Source: Acarospora socialis
Lineage: Eukaryota > Ascomycota > Lecanoromycetes > Acarosporales > Acarosporaceae
Direction of reading: 5' to 3'
NCBI GenBank assembly: GCA_025617375.2
Contig: JAMYGW020000007.1
Coordinates: forward strand, 1,054,001 to 1,118,000
Length of the DNA stretch: 64,000 nucleotides
Each line of letters opens with the position of its first letter. Position 1 is the first letter of the stretch. Below, piece after piece: positions 32,363-43,700 of the stretch. The notes beneath the pieces are model-generated. The model was not told where the DNA came from. It did not search any database and worked only from the letters and a program-made list of their open reading frames with translations. The translations under genes and the position numbers were made by a program.

Positions 32363-33198
32363 GTCGTCTGACTGTGCTCAAAAGGAACGGAAGGAAGGTC
32401 CTTTGACCAACTGCGTTCTTATCCGCTATTAGCTTCTCGAAGAGTAGGTGGCCGGAAAATAGGTGACGTGTAGGAGCTCTGAGATGAGTTTGTTGATCCT
32501 GGGATAAGGGATGCTGGTACGGTGTTATGGTAAAAAGATGCTCTGATACTTTTCCATCTGAACGGACGGAGGAAGGCCTTCTTATCCATTATCAAGACAC
32601 CGATGAAAAAATACTGCATATGATCTGAGCCGCCGCTTGTTTGAAGCTATTGCAGAGATGAAACTCTTGCAAGATACGAAACAATGGAAAGTTGTGATCA
32701 GATGTGCTGACACACTCTAATAATGGACTCGGATATATGACTGCGTTATTGAGAGTTAGATAGAGTCCTTGCACTTGCCACTAGGACGTTGCCCGCGTGT
32801 AGTTACGATGTTAGTTGTTCAGGCGCGTAGAGCTCCAGCTTTCGGTTTCAAGAGTCCTAGAACACTAGCAAGGGTAATTATGGTGGTCACACATTGCTTG
32901 CAGCACGATCTAGGGCTACTTTCCGGCGTTTACTTTGCGGCAAGCGGTTATCATGCATGAAACGCTTCTTTAGTGGTACTAAGCACCTGCAAGCTAGAAA
33001 CAAAGTTGGTCTGCCAAAATTGGCACACTCTCGTATGCGAACCGATTCATGAAGTCTTTCATTGAATTTTCAAAATCCCCGACTTCATGCTCGAGTGACG
33101 TGAAACACTATTGCAACCATATCAGAGCATAGAATGCGGCGAAAATGTACAACCAACCCAAAGCAGTACATTGGCATAGATAGAAAACCAGAATGTAA
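32363..33198. other. Intergenic
   Basis: About 0.8 kb between the Fig1-like gene and the kinase-like gene. Short frames only; nothing recognised. It could contain a missing first exon of the Fig1-like gene. Confidence 0.5.
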
Positions 33199-34200
33199 TC
33201 AGCGCTTAGTGACGGGCACCATACATTGGGAGGCCCAATCAAATGGTGGTGGCGGATTGTCATACCAGCCCAGCCAGTCCTCCCTCGACTTGGCTGTTAT
33301 TGGAGCATATGCCTTTGAACCAGACCAGAGTTGTTCAAGCCATGTTTGCCAGTCCCAGTCGATCCATCCCAAGGCCTCAAAGTCTCGATGGGCATCACGG
33401 CGCGCGTCCCAGCGCAACAAAGGAGAGACTGGGAGGCCAGAACCGTCGCCTGAATCTGCATCAATCAACCTTGAGGAGCCGAAGTCGATGAGAACCACCC
33501 GCAAGTGGGAGTCATTAAGATCGGAACCGCATAAGATGACGTTCCGAGGGTGCACGTCCCCATGTATAACTCCACATGCAAACACCAAGGATTCCGCTTC
33601 AACTATCTTCGCCATGAGGTTTGCTCGCTGGTACTGAGGGATATGCAGCTGACTGGGCCTGAGGTCCCGCATACAAGTGCCTGGGATTCGTTCGATAAGG
33701 ATGAGGCGGACCGATCGCGTTGTGGCACCCAAGGTGGATACGACCGGTAGCTCACACGTATATGAGCCATGGTAGTTGGGAACAATGGTACCGCCAAGCC
33801 GACTGGACACCCTCGTATAGGCAGCTGTTTCGTGAGAATAGTGATGATCAGCGAGTCGGAACGGATTCGTGCCCACATCGTTCGACCGGGTTGGAACTGG
33901 GTAATAGAGTGGGTCATAAATTTTCGCGACAAGATTGCCGTTGACGCCAAGCAACCGCGCCCCAGAAACAGAATACGGGGTGATTTCGTCCGTTATGGTG
34001 ATTGAAAAGGGTTCAGACCACATGGTGGTCCCTGGCAGTGGAGGGTGTTTAAGGCAACGCTCAGTGAAGCTCAGCTGCACATGTTCTTCTAGATCTCCCG
34101 GCCCGCAGTGTTGATAGCGAAGGGGAGTAGGCTCAGGAGGCAGGTGACGGTATATTGTAAGTTTTGCCCATTTGGGATACGGTGTGGCAGTCTTCTCCAT
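33199..34200 (-). CDS. Protein-kinase-like fold protein (atypical, fungal)
   Basis: A single exon of 333 residues. The ATG at 34200 gives MEKTATPYPKWAKLTIYRHL; the frame extends seven codons upstream only through a non-ATG codon. Kinase-fold landmarks are visible: the beta-3 lysine in NLVAKIYDPLYY (K93), a candidate alpha-C glutamate in SHETAAYTRV (E124), the catalytic loop VIHGDVHPRNVIL (213-220), and the metal-binding DFG in VVLIDFGSS (D239). The HGDxHxxN form of the loop is that of the aminoglycoside-phosphotransferase and RIO-like branches rather than classical HRD kinases. The substrate is unknown. It is divergent from the PD-(D/E)XK gene, with about 1.4 kb between starts that contains a TA-flanked inverted-repeat element. 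Confidence 0.85.
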   Translation of the reverse strand: MEKTATPYPKWAKLTIYRHLPPEPTPLRYQHCGPGDLEEHVQLSFTERCLKHPPLPGTTMWSEPFSITITDEITPYSVSGARLLGVNGNLVAKIYDPLYYPVPTRSNDVGTNPFRLADHHYSHETAAYTRVSSRLGGTIVPNYHGSYTCELPVVSTLGATTRSVRLILIERIPGTCMRDLRPSQLHIPQYQRANLMAKIVEAESLVFACGVIHGDVHPRNVILCGSDLNDSHLRVVLIDFGSSRLIDADSGDGSGLPVSPLLRWDARRDAHRDFEALGWIDWDWQTWLEQLWSGSKAYAPITAKSREDWLGWYDNPPPPFDWASQCMVPVTKR

Positions 34201-34527
34201 GGTATGCACAGCCGTCCGCAAAGTGCAAACCCAAAATATCAGAATTGTGTGAGAGCTGGGAAAGGATGACAGATATGCAATCTGAGAGCCGAAGCTGAAC
34301 AGTACTGGGACAATAGTGGTGCCGAGATGAGTGTAAAATGGGGAGAGACAGAGTATTCGAAGTTAGGGGTCCGGGGCTGGAGGCCGTTCGCAGCGTTGAA
34401 TGTCAATCACACCTTATAAGCTGTGCCTCAACTTAGTAACTTGTACTCCCCCAGTACTACCTAAGGTAGTGTTCGTCTACCTCCTTGCATGTGCTCGTCC
34501 CTAGTTGGCCAAGTACGTCATCTTGTG

Positions 34528-34622
34528 TACAGTACTAGTCGGTAAGTGTTTATCCCTCCTGGGTGGGGGAAAATGAGTAAATGTCTACATCCTGGGATAA
34601 ACACTTACCGACCGGTACTGTA
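34528..34622. mobile_element. MITE-like element with 27-bp terminal inverted repeats and TA flanks
   Basis: The 91-bp element 34530-34620 starts CAGTACTAGTCGG and ends CCGACCGGTACTG. The two ends are inverted repeats over 27 bp with only two mismatches (positions 7 and 8) and share a perfect GGTAAGTGTTTATCCC core. A TA dinucleotide borders each side (34528-34529 and 34621-34622), the target-site duplication expected for Tc1/mariner/pogo-type transposition. The interior of about 37 bp has no coding capacity. It could instead be a simple regulatory hairpin, but sharply bounded arms with TA on both sides favour a non-autonomous transposon. Confidence 0.65.
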
Positions 34623-35450
34623 TTTACCTTACTTTAAGGTTCTATTGGTTTCAGGGCTGAGACTGCGACTGCGACAGGCGCCGGGTATCGGCTTACGACT
34701 GCCAATCAGATAACGGATTTGCCGCCAACGCTTTTGAACGCTGCATTAGCCACAAGGTATCAAAGCATCAGCTTTCTATTTTACATCACCTCCGTATCCG
34801 GGTGATGTGGAGGGCATTAGAACAGTATGCTATGAAGACACGTAAGTTATGCGACCAACATGAGGTTAGTCAAAGTTTCTCTTACGTACATGTACCTTGC
34901 ATTGGTGTTGAACAACGACAGTGTCCAGTTACATCCTGAACATGTACTCATATAGGTTAACTAAGGTACTTTAGTATCATATAAGGCACGTATCTTAGAA
35001 CGATTTTTAGCCAGGCAATAAACCTACATGTCTCTCCTCTTCGTTCTTTCCCGAACAGATCATTACACAATCGCAGGGTATCAGCGCCTGCACGTTGATG
35101 ATGAGCTCTTCTGTTTCTATTGATATTCCGTTTCATGGTTACTTGCCCCCATGTGCCATCAGCTCGCATTTGGGAGGTCGTTGCGCCGACACCATGCTGT
35201 GCCGCCTCCTAATGCGGACGCTGAACGGCTGAACCACCTGATGTTTTGGATTTCAGACGTTCAATCGGCTGTGCCCGGTGATATTCCGGTGATGTTTCTG
35301 CCTTGACGCGCCGATATCTCTAATCAAACATGCGCTATGTTTGGTACCGTGTCCTTGTTCAGGTGGCTAAATTTGGCACTGAGACTTTCTATAGGTTGTC
35401 TACGGGGGTCTCAGTCAACATGGATGTGGTTCATGGGGGGCTCTCCAGCT

Positions 35451-35460
35451 GATATATAAG
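35451..35460 (+). promoter_or_regulatory. TATA element of the PD-(D/E)XK-like gene
   Basis: GATATATAAG lies about 145 bp before the ATG at 35603 and is followed by a pyrimidine-rich stretch, as in a fungal core promoter and transcript start region. Confidence 0.5.
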
Positions 35461-35602
35461 CCTTGGTCACTCATCGTGCCAACAACCGCCCTTTCTCATT
35501 CACATCTATATCGTCTTGCAACGGAGATCTGCCTATATCTACCTTCTTGATATATTTCTCACTCTCGGAACCTTCGTCCTCCGCCGTTCTGCAGTGCTCT
35601 AA

Positions 35603-36427
35603 ATGACTACCATCTACGAATCCTTTTGGGAATGTCTTCCTGAGCTGGATATGAGAGTGCGTGAAGATGGTGTTTTATGGTCGATTCCTGCGATAAATCC
35701 GGAGGGATCCACGGGAAATTACGACGCTCCGAAAGCATTGGAGCCAGTTCCTTCGGCGACGTATTGCAACGTGGCCATAACACAGCTTGGAGGTCCTCCG
35801 GGGTACCTCACCACCCAATTACCCGCTCTGGAGGACAACCTATATCTTCGATCCGAAGGCGATGTCGTTCGCGCCGTGAACCTGTACCTTATCCACCCGA
35901 TAAACATGGCGTTACAAGCCATTGGAAGTTCCATTTTTTGCCAATCTGAATGGCATGATGGGCAAACTGCGCGCACCGACATTATCTGGAAGTGGAAGAA
36001 TGGGACTAAGTGGGTGACTTTGGGTGTGCTTGAATTGAAGAACACTCATCTGCTCAATAAAGTCGATTTCGTCAGAGGGTTGGCAGATATGCAGCCCGGC
36101 ACCCGGTCTAGGAGGGATCCAGCAACTTTGATTAGACTGGCCTATGCCGAAACAAGATCAGATAATTCTTTCCTGGGTCAAAGTGTGAGTAGAGTGTCAA
36201 GACAAGCGAGAAAATACCACGAGACATCTCAGACCGACTTTGTTGCCGTATTCGATTGGTGCAGCATGATCGTCTTCGATTTCGGAGATATGGACGAGGG
36301 CAATGATAGACTTGCCAAAGGGACCTGGCATGAGGAACTTAACGGACAAACGCAGTATGGAACGTTTCGAATGCTTCTGCTGGGTATGCTCATAACCAGC
36401 ATGCAGAGGACTCTGGCGAACCCGTAA
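35603..36427 (+). CDS. PD-(D/E)XK nuclease-fold-like protein
   Basis: A single exon of 274 residues. The middle of the protein has the spacing of a restriction-endonuclease-like core: a glutamate in a helix (E85 in SEGDVVRAVNLYLIHP), an aspartate opening a beta strand (D126 in TARTDIIWKWKNG), then E-x-K on the next strand (E144 and K146 in WVTLGVLELKNT), then a helix with LLNKVDFVRGLADM. A later strand is TDFVAVFDWCSMIVFDFG. This is recognised from the motif pattern, not from an alignment. No transmembrane segment or signal peptide is seen. It is divergent from the kinase-like gene at 33199-34200. It could be a nuclease domain used in self or non-self DNA handling, or a catalytically idle relative. 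Confidence 0.7.
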   Translation: MTTIYESFWECLPELDMRVREDGVLWSIPAINPEGSTGNYDAPKALEPVPSATYCNVAITQLGGPPGYLTTQLPALEDNLYLRSEGDVVRAVNLYLIHPINMALQAIGSSIFCQSEWHDGQTARTDIIWKWKNGTKWVTLGVLELKNTHLLNKVDFVRGLADMQPGTRSRRDPATLIRLAYAETRSDNSFLGQSVSRVSRQARKYHETSQTDFVAVFDWCSMIVFDFGDMDEGNDRLAKGTWHEELNGQTQYGTFRMLLLGMLITSMQRTLANP

Positions 36428-36868
36428 TGAAAATATTTATGTTCCCAGGTCAGGCGTTCAATCCCTTCTGATCACTTCACATCTGACTTCTCTGACAGAG
36501 TGCCTCTCGGACATACGACGATCTGCAGATTCGACCTCTTTGCTGGCAAAGGGCTGTTGGCTCGACCGTCGGAGGACAAGTTGTTAAGACCCAATCAGTT
36601 TGAACGGGAAATGGACAGTGGGGCTGTCTGAGCCACTATGACATGGTTTTCGCAATGTTTTTCCGCGTGGTTGTGATATTTTGTACTCTTTAACCCGTTG
36701 GTTGATCTTCGTTCTAATATCTGTCTGCCTTGCTTGCTGTTGTTCTGTTACATGTCGTACTTTGCTTGCAGCCCAGTGGAGAAATGGGATCAATATCGCC
36801 TTAACGTTGCCTCGATATGGAGAGTTCATCTTACACAAATATCCCGCTCGTTGCTTACTAAAGCCCAC
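36428..36868. other. Intergenic, convergent 3' flanks
   Basis: Short gap between the nuclease-like gene and the MDP-1 gene. Nothing recognised. Confidence 0.6.
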
Positions 36869-38114
<1,246 letters not shown>

Positions 38115-39989
38115 TTAGGTCTTCACATCATACGAAAGACACCCCATCCCCTCCAACACCCTCCAAATCTGCTCGTTCTGCGACTTGCCCGACGCCTCCC
38201 TCTCTCTGCCCAAGGTATCTCTATTCTTCGCCCAGTGTATAATAGACTCCTGCTGCTTACTACTAATGACCCCGACCGCGCCCGACGCATGAGCGATGAT
38301 CTGCCGCCATAATGCCTCCGACAGCCCAAATGGCATTGGTGGCGGTTCCGGAGAGGTATTGATCATGACTGGGACCGTGTCGGGTTGAAGGGTACTTGGC
38401 AACGGGGTTGTCTGGCGCGCGGAAGCGGACGCGAGTACTGTACTGCCTTTACGCTTGTACGTGACTACGGGTGTTGTTGGCGCGCTGGAGACGCCCGTGG
38501 TGGCTAAGATAGGCTCGCTAGGGGCCGTGGCGCCGAACATGAGTTTCGAGGCATAAGTTGGTTTGGATGACGTCTTAGTTGACGGGCCCTCGCCGAGGGT
38601 GACCTCCCCTTTATCTACCGTTTCCTTGCGCTTCTCCAGGAGGATCTGCCTCGCGATACTGAGCATCTTCACTGAGGCACTCCAGAGTGCCACGGCTTGG
38701 GGTCCTGGGTCTTTGAGGAGGCTGCCCTGTATCCGGCTCCGGGCCCGATCGAGCTCACTCGTCACGGAAGTTGTACCACCAGCATGGGTGAAATGAGTAC
38801 CGGCTCCAGAGGACAGCGTGCTACGTCTCCGTCGACGCGGTTGAGTTGACGAGGAATTGAAGCCCACATCAGAAACTCGCCGAGAGTATGTTGCAGTCAT
38901 GTATGACGACTTGGAAGGCGAGGAATTTCCTTGGAACCATTTACTATCGGTGCCTTTCCGAACGAGCTCTGCCACCTCCATAATTTTCAGCCCAGCAGTG
39001 CTGAGCTCGTCGTTAGGAAGGTACACTATCCCTTGACAACCAGAGGCGGTGTCGTATGCTTCAAGCTCGTGCGCTGATGGTCCAGCTTTCACAGGCACGT
39101 ACGGTAGAAGTTGTTTTGGTAAGGCGTGGTTCTCGACGACATAGGAGAGGTGCAAAGCACAGGTATCTGTCATCGAGGTGTTGCTGAAGATGATGTACGG
39201 AATTGAGCGGAGTCCGCGAGTGGTTGCAAAGATGGACTGAGCCTCTACTGCATGCGTGGGATGAGGTAGTGCGGTCTTGCTTGGCGATGAGTCTGTAGTT
39301 ACCACAGGGTAAGTACAAAATTTGAAGACAGCTTGGGACGACGAACCTTTGCGTGAGTTCCTCCGCTTAGATCCCTCTTTGACCTCTGCAAAAGCGTGCC
39401 CTGTACCGTCCCTAGTCTCAGGAACGACCTTCATGTTGCCTACCCGCATACTCAAACCTCTAACGCCTTCAGCGCTTCTCCCAAGTTCTGCTTTCGTGAG
39501 CTCCTCTTGAGGAGAATCCATATCTTCTTCTTCCTCAGCTAAGAGATCCAAAGGTTCCTCATCCCCATAGACTCTCGCCAAGATCTCAAAAGCCCATGAA
39601 CCAAGCTCGTTCCCACTGAGACTCAGTCGGCGCAGAACGAAACACTTGCGAAACGACCTGAGGAACTCCTCCCAGGCCAATGCATCCTCAACGTTTCTCA
39701 CGCTGATGTTATTGTCCGAAATATCGAGATCTCTCAGCTCGGCAGCGGTATCCTGGATCAATCTAGCTAGGGCTAGCAGACAGCGTGCAGTGAGGGCGTT
39801 GCCAGCGAGGCCGAGCTCTTCCAGTCTAACGACTTTGCCATGTTCTACTTCATAAGACTGCGAGGTAGAGAGGGCAGCTGTGATCTCTGCGAATCCTTCG
39901 TCCGTGAGCTGTCTTCCGGAGACGTCGAGTTCAACGTATGGGTCTCGCTGAGCGGCTCTGGAGGTGGGGCCTGGTGTTATTCGTTTCAT
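38115..39989 (-). CDS. Leucine-rich-repeat-like (RNI-like) protein
   Basis: A single exon of 624 residues. The N-terminal 150 residues carry LRR signatures: VELDVSGRQLTDEGFAEI, RLEELGLAGNALTARCLLA, LRDLDISDNNISVRNVE and LRRLSLSGNELGSWAFEIL. These are followed by an acidic stretch (AEEEEDMDSPQEE). After a disordered Ser/Lys-rich linker, a second ordered part contains LRSIPYIIFSNTSMTDTCALH and QGIVYLPNDELSTAGLKIME. A Ser/Thr/Pro-rich region then leads to a C-terminal helical module (FGLSEALWRQIIAHASGAVG and IWRVLEGMGCLSYDVKT). LRR folds of the ribonuclease-inhibitor type usually mediate protein binding. I do not know a specific function. Confidence 0.8.
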   Translation of the reverse strand: MKRITPGPTSRAAQRDPYVELDVSGRQLTDEGFAEITAALSTSQSYEVEHGKVVRLEELGLAGNALTARCLLALARLIQDTAAELRDLDISDNNISVRNVEDALAWEEFLRSFRKCFVLRRLSLSGNELGSWAFEILARVYGDEEPLDLLAEEEEDMDSPQEELTKAELGRSAEGVRGLSMRVGNMKVVPETRDGTGHAFAEVKEGSKRRNSRKGSSSQAVFKFCTYPVVTTDSSPSKTALPHPTHAVEAQSIFATTRGLRSIPYIIFSNTSMTDTCALHLSYVVENHALPKQLLPYVPVKAGPSAHELEAYDTASGCQGIVYLPNDELSTAGLKIMEVAELVRKGTDSKWFQGNSSPSKSSYMTATYSRRVSDVGFNSSSTQPRRRRRSTLSSGAGTHFTHAGGTTSVTSELDRARSRIQGSLLKDPGPQAVALWSASVKMLSIARQILLEKRKETVDKGEVTLGEGPSTKTSSKPTYASKLMFGATAPSEPILATTGVSSAPTTPVVTYKRKGSTVLASASARQTTPLPSTLQPDTVPVMINTSPEPPPMPFGLSEALWRQIIAHASGAVGVISSKQQESIIHWAKNRDTLGREREASGKSQNEQIWRVLEGMGCLSYDVKT

Positions 39990-40738
39990 CTGGAATAACT
40001 ATGGTTTAGATTGTGCATCTAATCTTTAGGGATGAGGTGAGCGTACGAGGTCTTTCGCGACGACTTTTCCAAGTTTGAGACCTTCGATCTTTCGCTAGGG
40101 TTGCTTAGTCAGCTTGCCAAGATGTCTGGGACAGACCATGTTAGACGAACGTTGGTGTAGTTGAGCTTCCCCATCGTGTATGAAGTACTGAACCTTGCGC
40201 GTTTCTAGATCGAGTCAGTGGGTTTGAGCTGGAAATGTGTTACATCCTTTCAGCAAGGAGCTCTGGTGCCGGTTTTCTCGGAATGACACGTACAAAGAGG
40301 TGGGCGGCTGCGTCACCAAAGCGTTGTTGCGGGCTACCTACAGACCCAGGTAAACTGGTGATTGTGGAGAGATGAGTCAGACCCCAGTTGGTCAATAGTG
40401 CTTACAGAAGCTCTGAATGGAGAACGTAAGGCAGAGGTTGTTGTCGAGTCGTCCCGTTGTTTGGCGACGACGTGGGTGAAGGAGCGAATTCCCGTAAACA
40501 AGCGGCGTTAAAGCAAGATACCCAATTCATGCACAAGCGCATAACACGTAGAGAAAACGAGCGTACAGTCTCGGCGTTATATTCGTAATGAAACAGCGAC
40601 CTGCTAATAACGTATCTTTCTTCTCAAGAGCCGCCTATCCAGGGAATGCTCAGCCAATCCAAAGCACTGCCTCATCTTGTCCAGCGCCCAGTATCAAAGA
40701 AGCGTCAAGAAAGATGATCAGAGCTCAACAGCCTGCCA
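39990..40738. other. Intergenic, upstream of the LRR-like gene and downstream of MER3
   Basis: About 750 bp with intron-like GT/AG signals near 40020-40450 that could belong to a spliced 5' leader of the LRR-like gene. No coding region seen. Confidence 0.5.
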
Positions 40739-43700
40739 CTATTCAGATTCCACGATATCCACAATATCTCCGTATTCGGCAAACAGCGCTGGATCAATAC
40801 CCTCCCACCCCGACTTCACACCTGTCTTCTCTGCCAAATTATGATTCGGGCTCATGCCAGCCCCTAAGTTGGTGGTGGTGCGCTGGTCGTGCTCCTCAGA
40901 ATGCCCCGAAACTCTTCGCTTCTTCACCGACAGCCCATCCTTCGTGAGCCCTTCAGGGCCTTTATGAGTCTCTATTCCTCTCTTACCCTGAGCGTTCCTA
41001 CCTGAAGGAGAGCTCTCAGGCTTCTGGAGACTGTCAGTAGACATGAAGATCGCCTGGCTTTTGCTCCTCTCTGGGCGTTGCTTGCTTGCCTGCTTGGTGG
41101 TAGAAAGCTGCTTGGGCGAACTGAACCGGTCTATGTCCAGACGATTTTCGAGCTCATCAGGGTCACGATCATTGTGTAAGTTGTAAGGATCTGCGCTAGG
41201 TTCTCTGTTGGCCTTTTCGTTGTCTAGGGTCATGGAGTCATCGAGACCCACCATGCACGCTTCAAACTCTGACATGGAATCGTCGAACGCAGCACCGTTA
41301 TCTCCGGAAAATCGAGTTGCTGCCGGCGTGGCATTCTGTACTAAAGCCGATGGTGATGGAAGATCATCCATCCAGCTGTCGTCATAATCGCTTGAGACCT
41401 TGTCCAATCTTTGAGCCGTTTCGTCGAGAAACGAGAGGCTAGGTTGAGTCCCTTTGGCGTAAGAGAAACCGGGTCTTTTCTGCGTAATCAGGTCTACCGG
41501 CGCGGATTTCTGCACGTTACTGTGCAAGCGATTGAGACCTTTCAGACTCTGTGGATCCAAGGTTGTCTGCACTTCGCGCTTGCCTCTCATAGTGAGATCA
41601 ACTTTTTCGATTTTCGCAGCCTTCTGACTCTGGCCATGACCTTTAGGCAACCTTTGCGAAGCTGCCGGTACTTTAACGCGATTGATAGCAGCAGCCTCCT
41701 TAATGGGCTGTCGCCCTGCGCTCGCTTTCATAGTGTTCGCCTTCGTTGACACCTTGGGGGGCTTATCGAGCCCTTCGCGACAGCACATGTGCTTACACCT
41801 GCTTTCCAGGTCAGCAATTATCTTAACTGCGGATATCCAGAACATGCGTTTGTTTGTTTTTACACCTGTGGTTGCACGTCCACTTGCCGTTCTCTAATTG
41901 CCTCGGATGCTCCAGGTCCACTTCCTGTTCTAAGTCATAGATTCCAAATGCGTTCGGTGATGGCAACTTCTTGCTTCGAGCAATGCTTTGTGATTTGCGA
42001 TTGGAAGTTCCGATATCGAAAGAGTCAACATGACTAAATTCTATATCATCCACTGTGAGAAAGTTTAGTCCAGCAGCTCACAGAACAAGGTAAGCGTGTT
42101 TCGTACTTGCGGCCATAAGCTCTCTATCATCTAGAAAGTCGTTTTCGAACTCATCAGAGACGTCCATGCCGCCAGTACCGCTTTGGCTGTCATTGCGGCT
42201 TCGGCGTCTTGAGATATTCATTCGAGGGAGTTTTGGTACAGCTGTGCCTGATTCTACTCTTGGCTTTTGCGGCGGGAAAAGTGATGCAGCCAGTTGCGGT
42301 CTCAACTCAGCGTACCGCATCGTACCAGCTTCTTGTAAGTCAGCTATGTGGTTGATTCTAGCTTGAAGGTCAAACAAACCTATCTCGTCACAAACAACGT
42401 AGCAGGTTATATACTGCTTCTCATCGGAGAGATCTGCCGTGATAAGTACATCCAGCCCATTGATGAGTTTCTTCGCACTACAATGGTTAGTATCCACCAT
42501 GTGTAACGCGAGACAAGCCTACCTGACACGTCGAAAATCGACCAAGTTGCCGTTAGACGTCTCTGCAAGGAAGCATACGTAGATTGGCTTGCGGTGGAAC
42601 ATCGTGGGGACTCTCTCATTAAGAAAACCCATCTCTGCTTTGATCTGCACCCTAACTTGTTGCCCAGCTCTCACGTCCTACGTTGCTAAGCCTATGTTGT
42701 AAGAAGAGGATATGCAGGACTCACCTTTCCCATCATCTTCACCAACACTCTTAGCTTAGGAAAATCCTTGAGAGATGCCAGTATCCTGTTACCCCACGGC
42801 GGATTCCTGCTCATCACCATCTCTAGACGCTGGGCCTCCGTGTTCTCGAGCGCTTCGATGCTATTGATACCTACCGCAGCAAGCTTTCGCACAGCTACAA
42901 TGCCAATCTGATCGATCTGTTTCAGCTGCAAAGGGGAGTTGTCCCAAACCCGAGCTGCAATGCTTCTTGCGAGTTCAAGCCCATGCCTCACTGCTATAGA
43001 GTCACGATGATAGATCTGGCAATCAATAACGCATCGGATTAGGCGATGAGCATGCTGAAAAATGATCCCCTTGTCAATCTGATACTGCACCTTGTGATTT
43101 TGGAATTGGTCGTCCGCAGGGAAGTCTACTCCGCCCAGCTCAGCCTGGATTAGCAACGACACCTTGTGCGCGGCTAGTGCTATGTCGACTTGAATAGGGA
43201 ATCTAATTCCGTTTGCCCGGTTGATCTCCTTGTAGAGTGCCTTCTCCCCGCTCTTTAGTCGGATATCCCGAAACTCGTCAGCCTGTGCGAGGACTGAGAG
43301 CTGTTGATGTTAGCTTCAGGGATGCAGAAAGCCTGCGCCTCTGTAAACTCACAATCTCTGAAATCTTCGCCTTCTGTGGGAGTGATAGAACAGTCTTCAT
43401 GGTTTCAAATCTGATGTAATAGCGAGCCATCGCGTCTCCAAACTCAGTAGACTTCAGACTTCCTCCTGTAGTTACCAGATCTGTTTCTTGCAGATGCCGT
43501 ATGTCCCGAGCGCATATGCCCTCAAGCCGGTCCTCGAGACCAATACCTCTGGTATCTCCATCTAGATTGTAATGATCCGGATTCTGGCTGAGCCGAACAT
43601 AGAGGAAGGTTCCAGTAAGCCACCTCTTCGCAGACTGTACATTGGTGACGGTACCTAACCCGATTTCGGCGTTCTAGAGTACGTTTAGATAAATTTGCTT

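Larger units (their letters stand above)
34201..35602. other. Divergent intergenic region with a MITE-like element
   Basis: Upstream regions of the kinase-like and nuclease-like genes. It holds the 91-bp inverted-repeat element (34530-34620), scattered ACCTAAGGTA-like motifs (near 34457 and 34963), and a TATA element before the nuclease-like gene. Confidence 0.6.
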
